This document shows, piece by piece, positions 57,455-64,000 of a stretch of DNA of 64,000 nucleotides. Under the pieces are notes generated by a model, which worked only from the letters and a program-made list of their open reading frames with translations, did not search any database and was not told the DNA's origin. The DNA comes from Conchocele bisecta. Lineage: Eukaryota > Mollusca > Bivalvia > Lucinida > Thyasiridae. How positions within the stretch are numbered: position 1 is the first letter of the stretch; the number at the start of each line of letters is the position of its first letter. The position numbers were made by a program, and so were the translations under genes. The DNA lies in NCBI GenBank assembly GCA_029237695.1, contig JAQRGA010000042.1:2046001-2110000 (forward strand). Reading direction: 5' to 3'.

Positions 57455-57658
57455 TTTATTCAACTTGCTACCATGGATAACAATGCCGCAAAAAAATCTA
57501 TGCAAAAAATTATTATTGAAAAAAATAACATGATATTTGAAGGTTGTTATTCTGCATAGAAATTTATGGCAATACTTTCCTCTTTTGTCTAGACATGTAG
57601 AAGCATGAATATAAATCATCATGAGTATCCTGAAAAGGGATATCTCATAAAAATCTTT
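57455..57658 (+). mobile_element. C-terminal relic of the IS66 transposase (TnpC)
   Basis: A plus-strand frame with two TAG codons reads MDNNAAKKSMQKIIIEKNNM, then FEGCYSA, KFMAILSSFV and TCRSMNINHHEYP. It matches the end of IS66 TnpC (IDNNAAExAIRPxVIGRKNWLFxGSxxGAxASAILYSLIETCKxNGINPYEYL). This is a different part of an IS66 element from the relic at 36999-37249. No flanking repeats were seen. The rest of 57407-57763 is empty. Confidence 0.75.
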
Positions 57659-57763
57659 AGATATTACTACCATGAGAATGGCTTATTCAGAAGAAAAAAC
57701 TAATGGATCGACGATAAAAATAGGGATATAAAATTTTTTTTCCATTTCCTTACTCGCTTTTTG

Positions 57764-58510
57764 TTAACTATATTGAATTTTAAAATCTATTAATACAGGT
57801 AAATGGTCAGATAGTCTTATGTCAGGAATTTCAAAATTTATAATTTTTATTTCTTTAGAGCACAAAATAAAATCAAGTTGATGTTTTGGCTTCCATGCAG
57901 GAAAAGTAGGTAGGTTATTTACATTAGGATTAACTAATCCTAATTGATCCTGTACATATTTAATCTCGTTTATGCCGCTGAAAGTATTAAAGTCACCAGC
58001 TAAAATAATAGGACATTTTTTAGTCGATAATAAGTTTGTCATATGATTCAGTTGCATTTTTCTTACTCTTTTAGACAAAGATAAATGCAAAAGGAAAAAC
58101 CTATAATTTCCCATATCTAATTCAATGATCAGTTTTTTAAAACCACTTGGAAAATAGTGATATATTCCATTTGATTGTTTTTCTCTGGTTAATATAGCAT
58201 TTCCCTGTTTTCTTAAAATAGGAATAATTTTTCCTGTTATGCTATCACCATATTTTGTTGAACCATGTGAGTATTGACTTAAATAGCTACCTATTTTTTC
58301 AACCTGATTAATATTTGAAGTTCTATATGAACCTGTATCTACTTCAATTAGTCCGACAATATCAGCTTTTGTTGAGTTGATAAAACGGCTTATTTTATTG
58401 AATTGAAAGCGTGTAGGTAAAAAATGTCTGGATATATTTAATATGCTGCTGGACATACTGCTAGGTGCCCCTGTAGCATATGCTATATTGTAGACTAATA
58501 CTCGGCTCAT
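57764..58510 (-). CDS. Endonuclease/exonuclease/phosphatase-family protein
   Basis: A 248-residue metal-dependent hydrolase of the EEP fold. The metal Glu is in VGLIEVDTG (about 56), then HLSL, AGDFNTFSG (Asp/Asn catalytic pair), LDFILCS and the terminal SDHLPVLID His. All expected active-site residues are present. Substrates of the family range from DNA to phospholipids and sugar phosphates; this one is unknown. It is divergent from cardiolipin synthase across a 211-bp promoter region, which hints at a membrane-lipid role but no more. Confidence 0.85.
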   Translation of the reverse strand: MSRVLVYNIAYATGAPSSMSSSILNISRHFLPTRFQFNKISRFINSTKADIVGLIEVDTGSYRTSNINQVEKIGSYLSQYSHGSTKYGDSITGKIIPILRKQGNAILTREKQSNGIYHYFPSGFKKLIIELDMGNYRFFLLHLSLSKRVRKMQLNHMTNLLSTKKCPIILAGDFNTFSGINEIKYVQDQLGLVNPNVNNLPTFPAWKPKHQLDFILCSKEIKIINFEIPDIRLSDHLPVLIDFKIQYS

Positions 58511-58721
58511 AATTATTAGTAATTCATTAGTTCAACTGCTTTAATCCCTATATTAAAATTAACTACTAAACCAGTAAAAATCAATGCATAGTTTTTAACT
58601 ACTTGAATAGTGGCAATTAAATATGGTGGTTATGTGAACTTGGCTTAAATTGATTATCCCGCCATACTATGTTACTATTTATTAATATAAACCTCATTAA
58701 TTTATATAGGACTTATAAATT

Positions 58722-60218
58722 ATGATATTAGATTTTTTATTATACTCGCATATAGAATTCAGTGCATGGTCTATGCTATTTATTTTTTTTATTATTTTGG
58801 ATATTATAACAATAGTCCATGTTATGATCAATAAACATGACGAAGCCTCAAGTGCTTTACTCTGGATATTTATAATAATAACTTTCAGTATATTCGGTAT
58901 ATTGATATATATTATTTTGGGAATTAATAGAGTAAATACAACCGGTTCAAGAATTGAAACAGCACATATAAAAATGTTAAAATTGAGGAAATCTGGGAAC
59001 CATTTTTCTAAATATTTAAATATATTATGTAATTTTACTTATTCGGGTGAAGAGAAAAAATATCTAAAAATGATGGACAATATTTTACCTGATACATATC
59101 CGATGACAGGTAATAAAGTATATCTACTTGAAGATGGAACTACAGCATATCCAAGAATGTTAAAAGCTATAAGTGATGCCAAGGATCATATTCATTTACA
59201 ATCATATATTATTATGAATGATAAAATAGCTACAAAACTTTTTGATGCCTTAGCTGATAAAGCAAAAAATGACGGAGTAAAAGTTAAAGTTTTATTTGAC
59301 AGGTTGGGAAGTAAACAGGCTTATTCAAATCACTTTTTTAATAAATGGGCAGGAAAGAGTCCTAATTTTGAAATAAAAGCTTTTTCTAAATTCAATTTAC
59401 TTGCACCTTATAGGGTTCAACTTAGAAATCATAGAAAATTATTGATTTGTGACGGAAAGACTGCATTTGTAGGAGGGATCAATATAAGTACTGATAATAT
59501 TATTAATCTCAAAAATAAATATATACATGATTTACATTGTGAGATTACAGGACCTGCTGTAGGGGAAGTTCAATTTTCTTTTCTTCGAGATTGGAACTTT
59601 GTTACAAAAATAAAACCTCATGTTTTATTAAGTAAATCTAATTATTTTCCTATTCCTAAAAAATGTGGTGATGCTATTATTAGAATAAATCCTTCTGGTC
59701 CCGGGCAGGCATATGAAGCATCTAAAAAACTATTTATGACAGCTGTTACCGTAGCAAAAAAATCTATCTGTATTATTACACCTTATTTTGTACCGGATAA
59801 ATCTTTTATAGAATTATTATGTATGGCATCTTCCAGAGGAGTAGATATAAAAATCATAATCCCCCAAAATAATAATCATTGGTACGTCCGTTATGCAACT
59901 AGAAGTTTTTATAATATCCTGCTGAAGTACAATATTAAAATTTTTGAGAAAAAAGGACTATTCTCTCATGTTAAAGCTATGTTGATAGATGAGCAATGGG
60001 CAACAATGGGGTCAAGTAATTGTGATATAAGAAGTTTTAGGCTCAGTTATGAATTAGATTTTACTATTGAGGATGAAAATTTTATAAACACGCTGCAGAA
60101 ACAGTTCCTTCATGAAATTAAAGGTTCTGAAGAAATAGTTTTATCTAATAGAAATAAGATAGCATTTTGGGAAGAAATAATAGAAGATTTTTGTTCTCTT
60201 TTGACTCCAGTTTTATGA
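58722..60218 (+). CDS. cls: Cardiolipin synthase
   Basis: A 498-residue phospholipase-D-family enzyme that joins two phosphatidylglycerols into cardiolipin at the inner membrane. Two N-terminal helices (about 15-32 and 46-68) anchor it. Both HKD motifs are intact: HRKLLICD with GGINI (about 240) and HVKAMLID with GSSNCDIRS (about 415). The length is normal. AGGACT before the ATG is the ribosome binding site. Its 3' end abuts the recR relic on the other strand. Confidence 0.93.
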   Translation: MILDFLLYSHIEFSAWSMLFIFFIILDIITIVHVMINKHDEASSALLWIFIIITFSIFGILIYIILGINRVNTTGSRIETAHIKMLKLRKSGNHFSKYLNILCNFTYSGEEKKYLKMMDNILPDTYPMTGNKVYLLEDGTTAYPRMLKAISDAKDHIHLQSYIIMNDKIATKLFDALADKAKNDGVKVKVLFDRLGSKQAYSNHFFNKWAGKSPNFEIKAFSKFNLLAPYRVQLRNHRKLLICDGKTAFVGGINISTDNIINLKNKYIHDLHCEITGPAVGEVQFSFLRDWNFVTKIKPHVLLSKSNYFPIPKKCGDAIIRINPSGPGQAYEASKKLFMTAVTVAKKSICIITPYFVPDKSFIELLCMASSRGVDIKIIIPQNNNHWYVRYATRSFYNILLKYNIKIFEKKGLFSHVKAMLIDEQWATMGSSNCDIRSFRLSYELDFTIEDENFINTLQKQFLHEIKGSEEIVLSNRNKIAFWEEIIEDFCSLLTPVL

Positions 60219-60560
60219 TCCATAACTTATAATACTATTCTTCTATTAATTGCAGCAGATAAAGTTGCTGAATATATTGTTGCTGCCTGTCCTTTTATAT
60301 TCTGGCTGAATGCTATTATAATTTATTTTAACTTAGGGCATTTCTTAATTCTTGTAATTAATAATTTAATTGCTAGATTTTTTGAATATACGTTATCCAG
60401 TGGTAATAATTTACCTTCAAGAATATGATATTTACCTTTATAATTAGATTTTTCAATATGCAGTATTCGGATAAAATCTTCTATAATGCAGGTAGTTCTT
60501 TAAATAAGTTTATTATATTTTCAAGTTCTGATGGTAAATTATTTTTTATAGAGTTTATCT
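60219..60560 (-). pseudogene. recR: Relic of recR
   Basis: Just after ybaB the minus strand reads NNLPSELENIINLFKELP, the RecR N-terminus, then TAG. The helix-hairpin-helix and zinc finger are deleted, and the Toprim region follows as RILHIEKSNYKGKYHILEGK, LLPLDN and, after a TAA, IIIAFSQNIKGQAATIY. These match RecR (EYRGLYHVLxGxLSPLDG and VILATNPxxEGEATALY). The C-terminus is missing where cls ends. RecR loads RecA with RecF and RecO. Position after dnaX-ybaB is exactly that of recR in many bacteria. This explains the whole 343-bp gap. Confidence 0.82.
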
Positions 60561-60561
60561 A

Positions 60562-60885
60562 TTATTCGAAAAGTCCAGGTATATTCAGTCCGCCGGTTAC
60601 AGTTGCCATTTTACTTTGCGAAATTTTCTGTGCTTCATCAATAGCATTGTTAACTGCAATTAAAACCATATTTTCTAAATTTTCTGTTTCGCCCTGCTTG
60701 ACGCACTCTGGGGCTATTTTAATTGATTTAATATGCATTGTTCCTGTAGCTATAACCTGAACAGATGTGCCACATATACCGGTTACTTCAGTTGTTTCTA
60801 GTTCTTCTTTAATATTTCCCATTTCTTTTTTCATTTCCATGGCTTTTTTGATCATACCGCTCATGTCACCAATTTTTCCAAACAT
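60562..60885 (-). CDS. ybaB: YbaB/EbfC-family nucleoid-associated protein
   Basis: A 107-residue DNA-binding protein, dimeric, found in the dnaX-recR operon of many bacteria. It has the typical amphipathic first helix (MFGKIGDMSGMIKKAMEMKKEMGN), central IKSIKIAPECV and a C-terminal helix ending PGLFE. It starts 30 bases after dnaX on the same strand. The following recR is ruined. The length is normal. Confidence 0.92.
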   Translation of the reverse strand: MFGKIGDMSGMIKKAMEMKKEMGNIKEELETTEVTGICGTSVQVIATGTMHIKSIKIAPECVKQGETENLENMVLIAVNNAIDEAQKISQSKMATVTGGLNIPGLFE

Positions 60886-60915
60886 TATGTTTTCCTTTGA
60901 ATTATAATTTTAACA

Positions 60916-62700
60916 TTATCCTCTAAAATCCACGACTCTTCCATTAAATATTGAAACTGCTTTACCTACAAATAGATTATTATTAATTTTTTCTTTTACT
61001 TCATCAATATCTATTTGATTATCTTTATTTTGGGGAATAGGTAATAAATATTTTACTGTTTTTACTTGTAATTTAAAGCTATTAATTCCTGTTATTCTAT
61101 ATAGACATTTTTCTAAAATATCTTTTTCCTGTTGAATTCTTTCAGCATGAAAGCTGTTAAATTCTTCATCATAACTAACAGTTAATTGATTATTTTCTAT
61201 AGACTCAGGCTTTGCTTCCTGCATCCAAAATTTTAGCTGAGGTTGGTTAACATGTTTTGAATCCATTTCACCAATCAGTTTGTGCCAAAGTTTTTTTGGA
61301 GTGAATTTTTCTATATTAGAATTTTCTTTAATTACACCTTTTACCTTCTCAATATCTATTTTTTTATTGACTATTTTTTTATGCTGGTAGGTAACTTCAG
61401 ATTTTTTTGTGATAGATTTTTTTATCTCTATTTTAGGGGAAGGTATAGTTTTAACTTCTATATTTTTTGTGGATTCTTCTATAATTTTTATTGGAGTAAT
61501 TATTTCAGGTTTTGGCTTTTGAAAAGTATAAGATTGACTATTTAAGTTCTTTTTTTTAATATCATTAAGCCTTAATATGATATCTTCAATTCTTGAAGAG
61601 CTGGCGAACTGCATTGCTTTAAATAGTGAAGTTTCAAGAAAAACCTGTTTATTTAGTGAATCATGTAATACCTTTCCAATAGCAGAAAGTGATTCTAAAA
61701 GTCTTTGGATTTTGGTTAAATTAGTATTAGAACCAAGTCTTTTATATTTTTCTATTATGTCATTTCCTACTTCAAGTATAGAGCTTGGCTCAGGAACAAG
61801 TAAAGCAATTTCTACCCCTCTCAAATATTCTAAAATATCATTAAATAAACATTCAAGGTTTTTACCCTGTTGTGCTAAATAGTGTAAATTTATGATGAGT
61901 TCAGAGTAATTATTAGCTATTATCGATGAAATTATATTATCTAAATTTTCCGGTGCTGTAAGTCCAAAAGTTTTTAGAACTTCCTGTTCATTTATTTCTT
62001 TAGATTCTTTTGAAGAGTGAAATGCTATGATTTGATCCAATAGAGATAAAGCATCTCTCATTCCGCCATTCGCAGCTTTAGCAATTGCGTTAATTGCATT
62101 ATTACTTATTGTTACATTTTCATTAATCGCAATTTTAGCAATTTGACTGCCTATGAGGTTTTGAGGAATTCGCTGAAGGTCAAAACGCTGGCAGCGTGAT
62201 AATACTGTAGGAAGTATTTTATGTGCTTCAGTAGTAGCAAATAAAAATTTTATATGAGGCGGAGGTTCTTCTAAAGTTTTTAATAGTGCATTCCATGCAG
62301 AAATGGTCAACATATGAACTTCATCTATAATATAAATTTTATATTTAGAATTAACTGGAGTATAAAGAACTTCTTCTCTTAAATTGCGGATATCATTTAC
62401 ACTGTTGTTACTTGCACCATCAATTTCTATTATGTCAATATTATTCCCTAAAGAAATACTTTGGCATGAATCACATTCATTACATGGATTTTTAACTGGA
62501 GCCTGTTTACAATTTAAAGCTTTTGCAAATATTCTTGCTATTGTTGTTTTACCGATACCTCTTGGACCTACAAATAAATAAGCATGGGCAGTTCTACTAC
62601 TGATTAAAGCATTTTGCAGGGTTTTTGTAATATGTTCCTGACCTATCATATCAAAAAATGAATTTGGTCTATATTTTCTGGCAAGAACCTGATATTCCAT
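60916..62700 (-). CDS. dnaX: DNA polymerase III tau (and probably gamma) subunit
   Basis: Clamp-loader ATPase, 594 residues as tau. Walker A is VGPRGIGKTTIARIFAKALN (44-63). Zinc cysteines are C64, C73, C76 and C79, and DEVHMLT (Walker B) and the sensor SRCQRFD follow. Domain III ends near 370, and a Lys- and Ile-rich variable tail follows. At 61549-61557 an A8-G slippery run lies just after domain III, and a -1 shift there would stop within four codons, giving a gamma form of about 387 residues. The operon is ffs, dnaX, ybaB, recR relic. Confidence 0.95.
   Translation of the reverse strand: MEYQVLARKYRPNSFFDMIGQEHITKTLQNALISSRTAHAYLFVGPRGIGKTTIARIFAKALNCKQAPVKNPCNECDSCQSISLGNNIDIIEIDGASNNSVNDIRNLREEVLYTPVNSKYKIYIIDEVHMLTISAWNALLKTLEEPPPHIKFLFATTEAHKILPTVLSRCQRFDLQRIPQNLIGSQIAKIAINENVTISNNAINAIAKAANGGMRDALSLLDQIIAFHSSKESKEINEQEVLKTFGLTAPENLDNIISSIIANNYSELIINLHYLAQQGKNLECLFNDILEYLRGVEIALLVPEPSSILEVGNDIIEKYKRLGSNTNLTKIQRLLESLSAIGKVLHDSLNKQVFLETSLFKAMQFASSSRIEDIILRLNDIKKKNLNSQSYTFQKPKPEIITPIKIIEESTKNIEVKTIPSPKIEIKKSITKKSEVTYQHKKIVNKKIDIEKVKGVIKENSNIEKFTPKKLWHKLIGEMDSKHVNQPQLKFWMQEAKPESIENNQLTVSYDEEFNSFHAERIQQEKDILEKCLYRITGINSFKLQVKTVKYLLPIPQNKDNQIDIDEVKEKINNNLFVGKAVSIFNGRVVDFRG
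61538..61563 (-). promoter_or_regulatory. Candidate programmed -1 frameshift site in dnaX
   Basis: On the minus strand the codons are GAT ATT AAA AAA AAG AAC. Slipping back one base on the A8 run continues GAA CTT AAA TAG, with the stop at 61538-61540. This is the arrangement used for gamma in other dnaX genes. I saw no clear downstream hairpin; the run could equally cause transcriptional slippage. Confidence 0.55.
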
Positions 62701-62740
62701 AAATTATATCCTTATTTATATAGGAATAAATTTTAAAAAC

Positions 62741-62855
62741 ATCGCCGAAGATCAGATTCACCTACGGCACTTGGCTTTTTCGCTTAGAGCTGCTTGATTC
62801 CTCATCTGACTCGGTTCACAAAATTCCAACGCATAGGGTCCGATACAACGGCGAT
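62741..62855 (-). ncRNA. ffs: Signal recognition particle RNA (small bacterial 4.5S type)
   Basis: About 115 bases whose ends pair (ATCGCCG with CGGCGAT). The centre contains the conserved core GTCAG, then TGA-GGAA-TCA (a GGAA tetraloop hairpin), then AGCAGC, and GTGAACC precedes it as in other SRP RNAs. It lies directly before dnaX on the same strand, the same order as scr-dnaX-yaaK-recR of Bacillus. It works with Ffh in membrane targeting of proteins. Confidence 0.88.
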
Positions 62856-62862
62856 GAAAATA

Positions 62863-62891
62863 ATAACAATTTTCTATAACGTAACAATCAA
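62863..62891 (-). promoter_or_regulatory. Sigma-70-type promoter for ffs
   Basis: TTGATT (62886-62891) and TGTTAT (62863-62868) are separated by 17 bases on the minus strand. The predicted start, near 62856, coincides with the first paired base of the SRP RNA. Confidence 0.55.
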
Positions 62892-62916
62892 AGCTAAAAA
62901 TACAACAAACTATTAA

Positions 62917-63807
62917 CTATTTTCTCTCTGCCTGAGTACTTTTTTTAGGATTAGCTAAATATTCAATAAATAAAGATAGCTCATATTTTAAATTAGCTCT
63001 AGAAATTACCCTGTCTATTAATCCTTTATTCAATAAAAATTCAGATGTTTGAAATCCTTCAGGTAAAGTTGCCTGTGTTGTATCTTTTATAACTCTAGGA
63101 CCGGCAAAACCTATAAGAGCCTGTGTTTCCGCTAGAATAACATCTCCAAGAGATGCAAAACTTGCTGTAACTCCACCTGTTGTAGGGTGTGTCAGGATAA
63201 CGATATAAGGGAGTTTAGCATTTGCGTGTCTCTGTAAAGCCCCACTTGTTTTTGCCATTTGCATCAAGCTGAACATCCCTTCATACATTCTTGCTCCACC
63301 GCTGGCAGTAACAAGAACCAAAGGTATTTTTTTTTCAGTTGCAAGTTCAGTTAATCTGGCAATTTTTTCACCAACTACTGATCCCATACTTGCACCTAGA
63401 AATCTAAAGTCCATTACTCCAATTGCAAAATCTTTATTATCTATTTTTGCTGTTCCGCATAGAATAGCATCATTCATTCCTGATTTTAGCTGATTTTGTT
63501 TAATTTTGTCTAGATATGTAGTAGATACTCCTTCAAATTTTAAAATATCAATTGAACTTAAGTTACTATCAATCTCCATAAAACTATCTTCATCGCAGAG
63601 TAATTTGATTCTTTGTTTTGCAGTAATTTGTCTATGAAAAGAACAGTGTGGGCAAACATTATAATTTTTATTCCACTCTTCTTTGTGTACACTTTCACCA
63701 CAACCTTTACATTTTTCAAAAGTTCCTGGTGGAATTTTTATTTTTTTTTGGAGGTGAGTTGGTGATGTGGGTATAGTTGAGTATTTTGGTTTTCCAAATA
63801 AGGGCAT
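62917..63807 (-). CDS. accD: Acetyl-CoA carboxylase carboxyltransferase subunit beta
   Basis: It carries the carboxyltransferase half-reaction to malonyl-CoA together with AccA. An N-terminal zinc finger has C33, C36, C52 and C55. The crotonase-fold core contains GASMGSVVGEKI, VTASGGARMYEGMFSLMQMAKT and THPTTGGVTASFASLGDV. Length of 296 is normal. AAGGAGA, lying in the end of the comF frame, precedes the ATG, so the two genes are translationally close. It ends in TAG. Confidence 0.96.
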   Translation of the reverse strand: MPLFGKPKYSTIPTSPTHLQKKIKIPPGTFEKCKGCGESVHKEEWNKNYNVCPHCSFHRQITAKQRIKLLCDEDSFMEIDSNLSSIDILKFEGVSTTYLDKIKQNQLKSGMNDAILCGTAKIDNKDFAIGVMDFRFLGASMGSVVGEKIARLTELATEKKIPLVLVTASGGARMYEGMFSLMQMAKTSGALQRHANAKLPYIVILTHPTTGGVTASFASLGDVILAETQALIGFAGPRVIKDTTQATLPEGFQTSEFLLNKGLIDRVISRANLKYELSLFIEYLANPKKSTQAERK

Positions 63808-63813
63808 ATTAAT

Positions 63814-64000
63814 TTATCTCCTTGCTATTACTAATATACTAATCTGTTTTGCTCCGGCGCCTAATAATACATTAGCTGCTGATCGTAATGTTGAGCCAGT
63901 TGTCATAACGTCATCTATCAATAATATATCTTTATTTTTTATAATGGCTCGTTTTGAAGATGAAAAAACATTAATTATATTCGTTCTTCTCCGTTTACCT
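63814..64000 (-). CDS. ComF-family phosphoribosyltransferase-like protein, partial
   Basis: The C-terminal 61 codons, cut by the window edge. ILLIDDVMTTGSTLRSAANV is the PRPP-binding loop of ComF/GntX proteins, which are linked with DNA uptake in competent bacteria. The stop lies six bases before the accD start. The N-terminal zinc finger would be beyond the window. Confidence 0.85.
   Translation of the reverse strand, partial: GKRRRTNIINVFSSSKRAIIKNKDILLIDDVMTTGSTLRSAANVLLGAGAKQISILVIARR

Noticed and set aside
36999..57658. Four in-frame TAG codons in the IS66 relics as a sign that TAG is read as an amino acid
   Set aside because: accD, the ArnT-like gene and the pilin-like gene end with TAG at the natural length, and RF1 is intact. 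Relics elsewhere have TAA and TGA too, so these are nonsense mutations.
57431..57673. An 80-codon minus-strand frame as a gene
   Set aside because: It is the complement of the IS66 transposase relic and has a composition typical of a shadow frame.
60425..60760. A 111-codon plus-strand frame
   Set aside because: It runs antisense through ybaB and the recR relic, both of which are supported by homology and gene order.

Overview
The window is a strongly AT-rich bacterial chromosome segment with about 35 intact genes, one tRNA (Glu), one SRP RNA, and an unusually large set of decaying genes. It looks like a Gram-negative anaerobe or facultative anaerobe: it has pyruvate:ferredoxin oxidoreductase, a lipobox lipoprotein and ArnT-type and GT4 glycosyltransferases. 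The two-domain FabZ protein, the long PurF, the UAP1-like sugar pyrophosphorylase, type III glutamine synthetase and GspK/PilX-like protein together suggest the PVC superphylum, perhaps Lentisphaerota. That placement is inference and was not tested by a search.

Layout. 1-17.9 kb holds HU, hisS, a PlsC-like acyltransferase, a large pilin/GspK-like protein, ispE with a GT4 glycosyltransferase, a cysteine locus (cysE plus siroheme sulfite reductase), nadA, a sugar nucleotidyltransferase, a D-2-hydroxyacid dehydrogenase, rpmE-prfA and an ArnT-like transferase. 17.9-21.8 kb is a restriction-modification island: a Dam-like methylase, a PD-(D/E)XK endonuclease, a frameshifted protein with a HEPN-like motif, and a broken DpnA-like methylase. 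22-32.7 kb carries the UAP-like pyrophosphorylase, pyrE-pyrF, a DMT exporter, a K+/H+ antiporter, PFOR and a lipoprotein. 32.7-37.3 kb is a graveyard (HD-GYP, ruvA, IS66 relics) around an intact RsbU/SpoIIE-type phosphatase. 37.3-43.3 kb has ileS, ribF and aroA. 43.3-46 kb has a carB relic and a HaeIII/NgoPII-like system whose endonuclease has a premature stop. 46-54.8 kb has pyrG, purF, gltB/gltD relics, glnN and a gutted NifA-like regulator. 54.8-64 kb has FabZ, an IS630 relic, miaA, tRNA-Glu, an IS66 transposase relic, an EEP nuclease, cardiolipin synthase and the conserved block ffs-dnaX-ybaB-recR, with recR ruined, then accD and the edge of comF.

How it fits together. Core translation, lipid, isoprenoid, cell-envelope and cofactor genes are intact. 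Recombinational repair (ruvA, recR), glutamate synthase and its likely regulator, carbamoyl-phosphate synthase, one c-di-GMP signalling gene, the DNA restriction functions and all recognisable insertion sequences are in ruins but still readable by eye. That pattern is what early to mid-stage genome reduction in a host-associated lineage looks like. The lesions are mostly small indels, nonsense mutations and internal deletions. A candidate programmed frameshift in dnaX (A8-G, leading to a TAG four codons later) is the clearest regulatory signal seen. No prophage, CRISPR array or complete mobile element was found.
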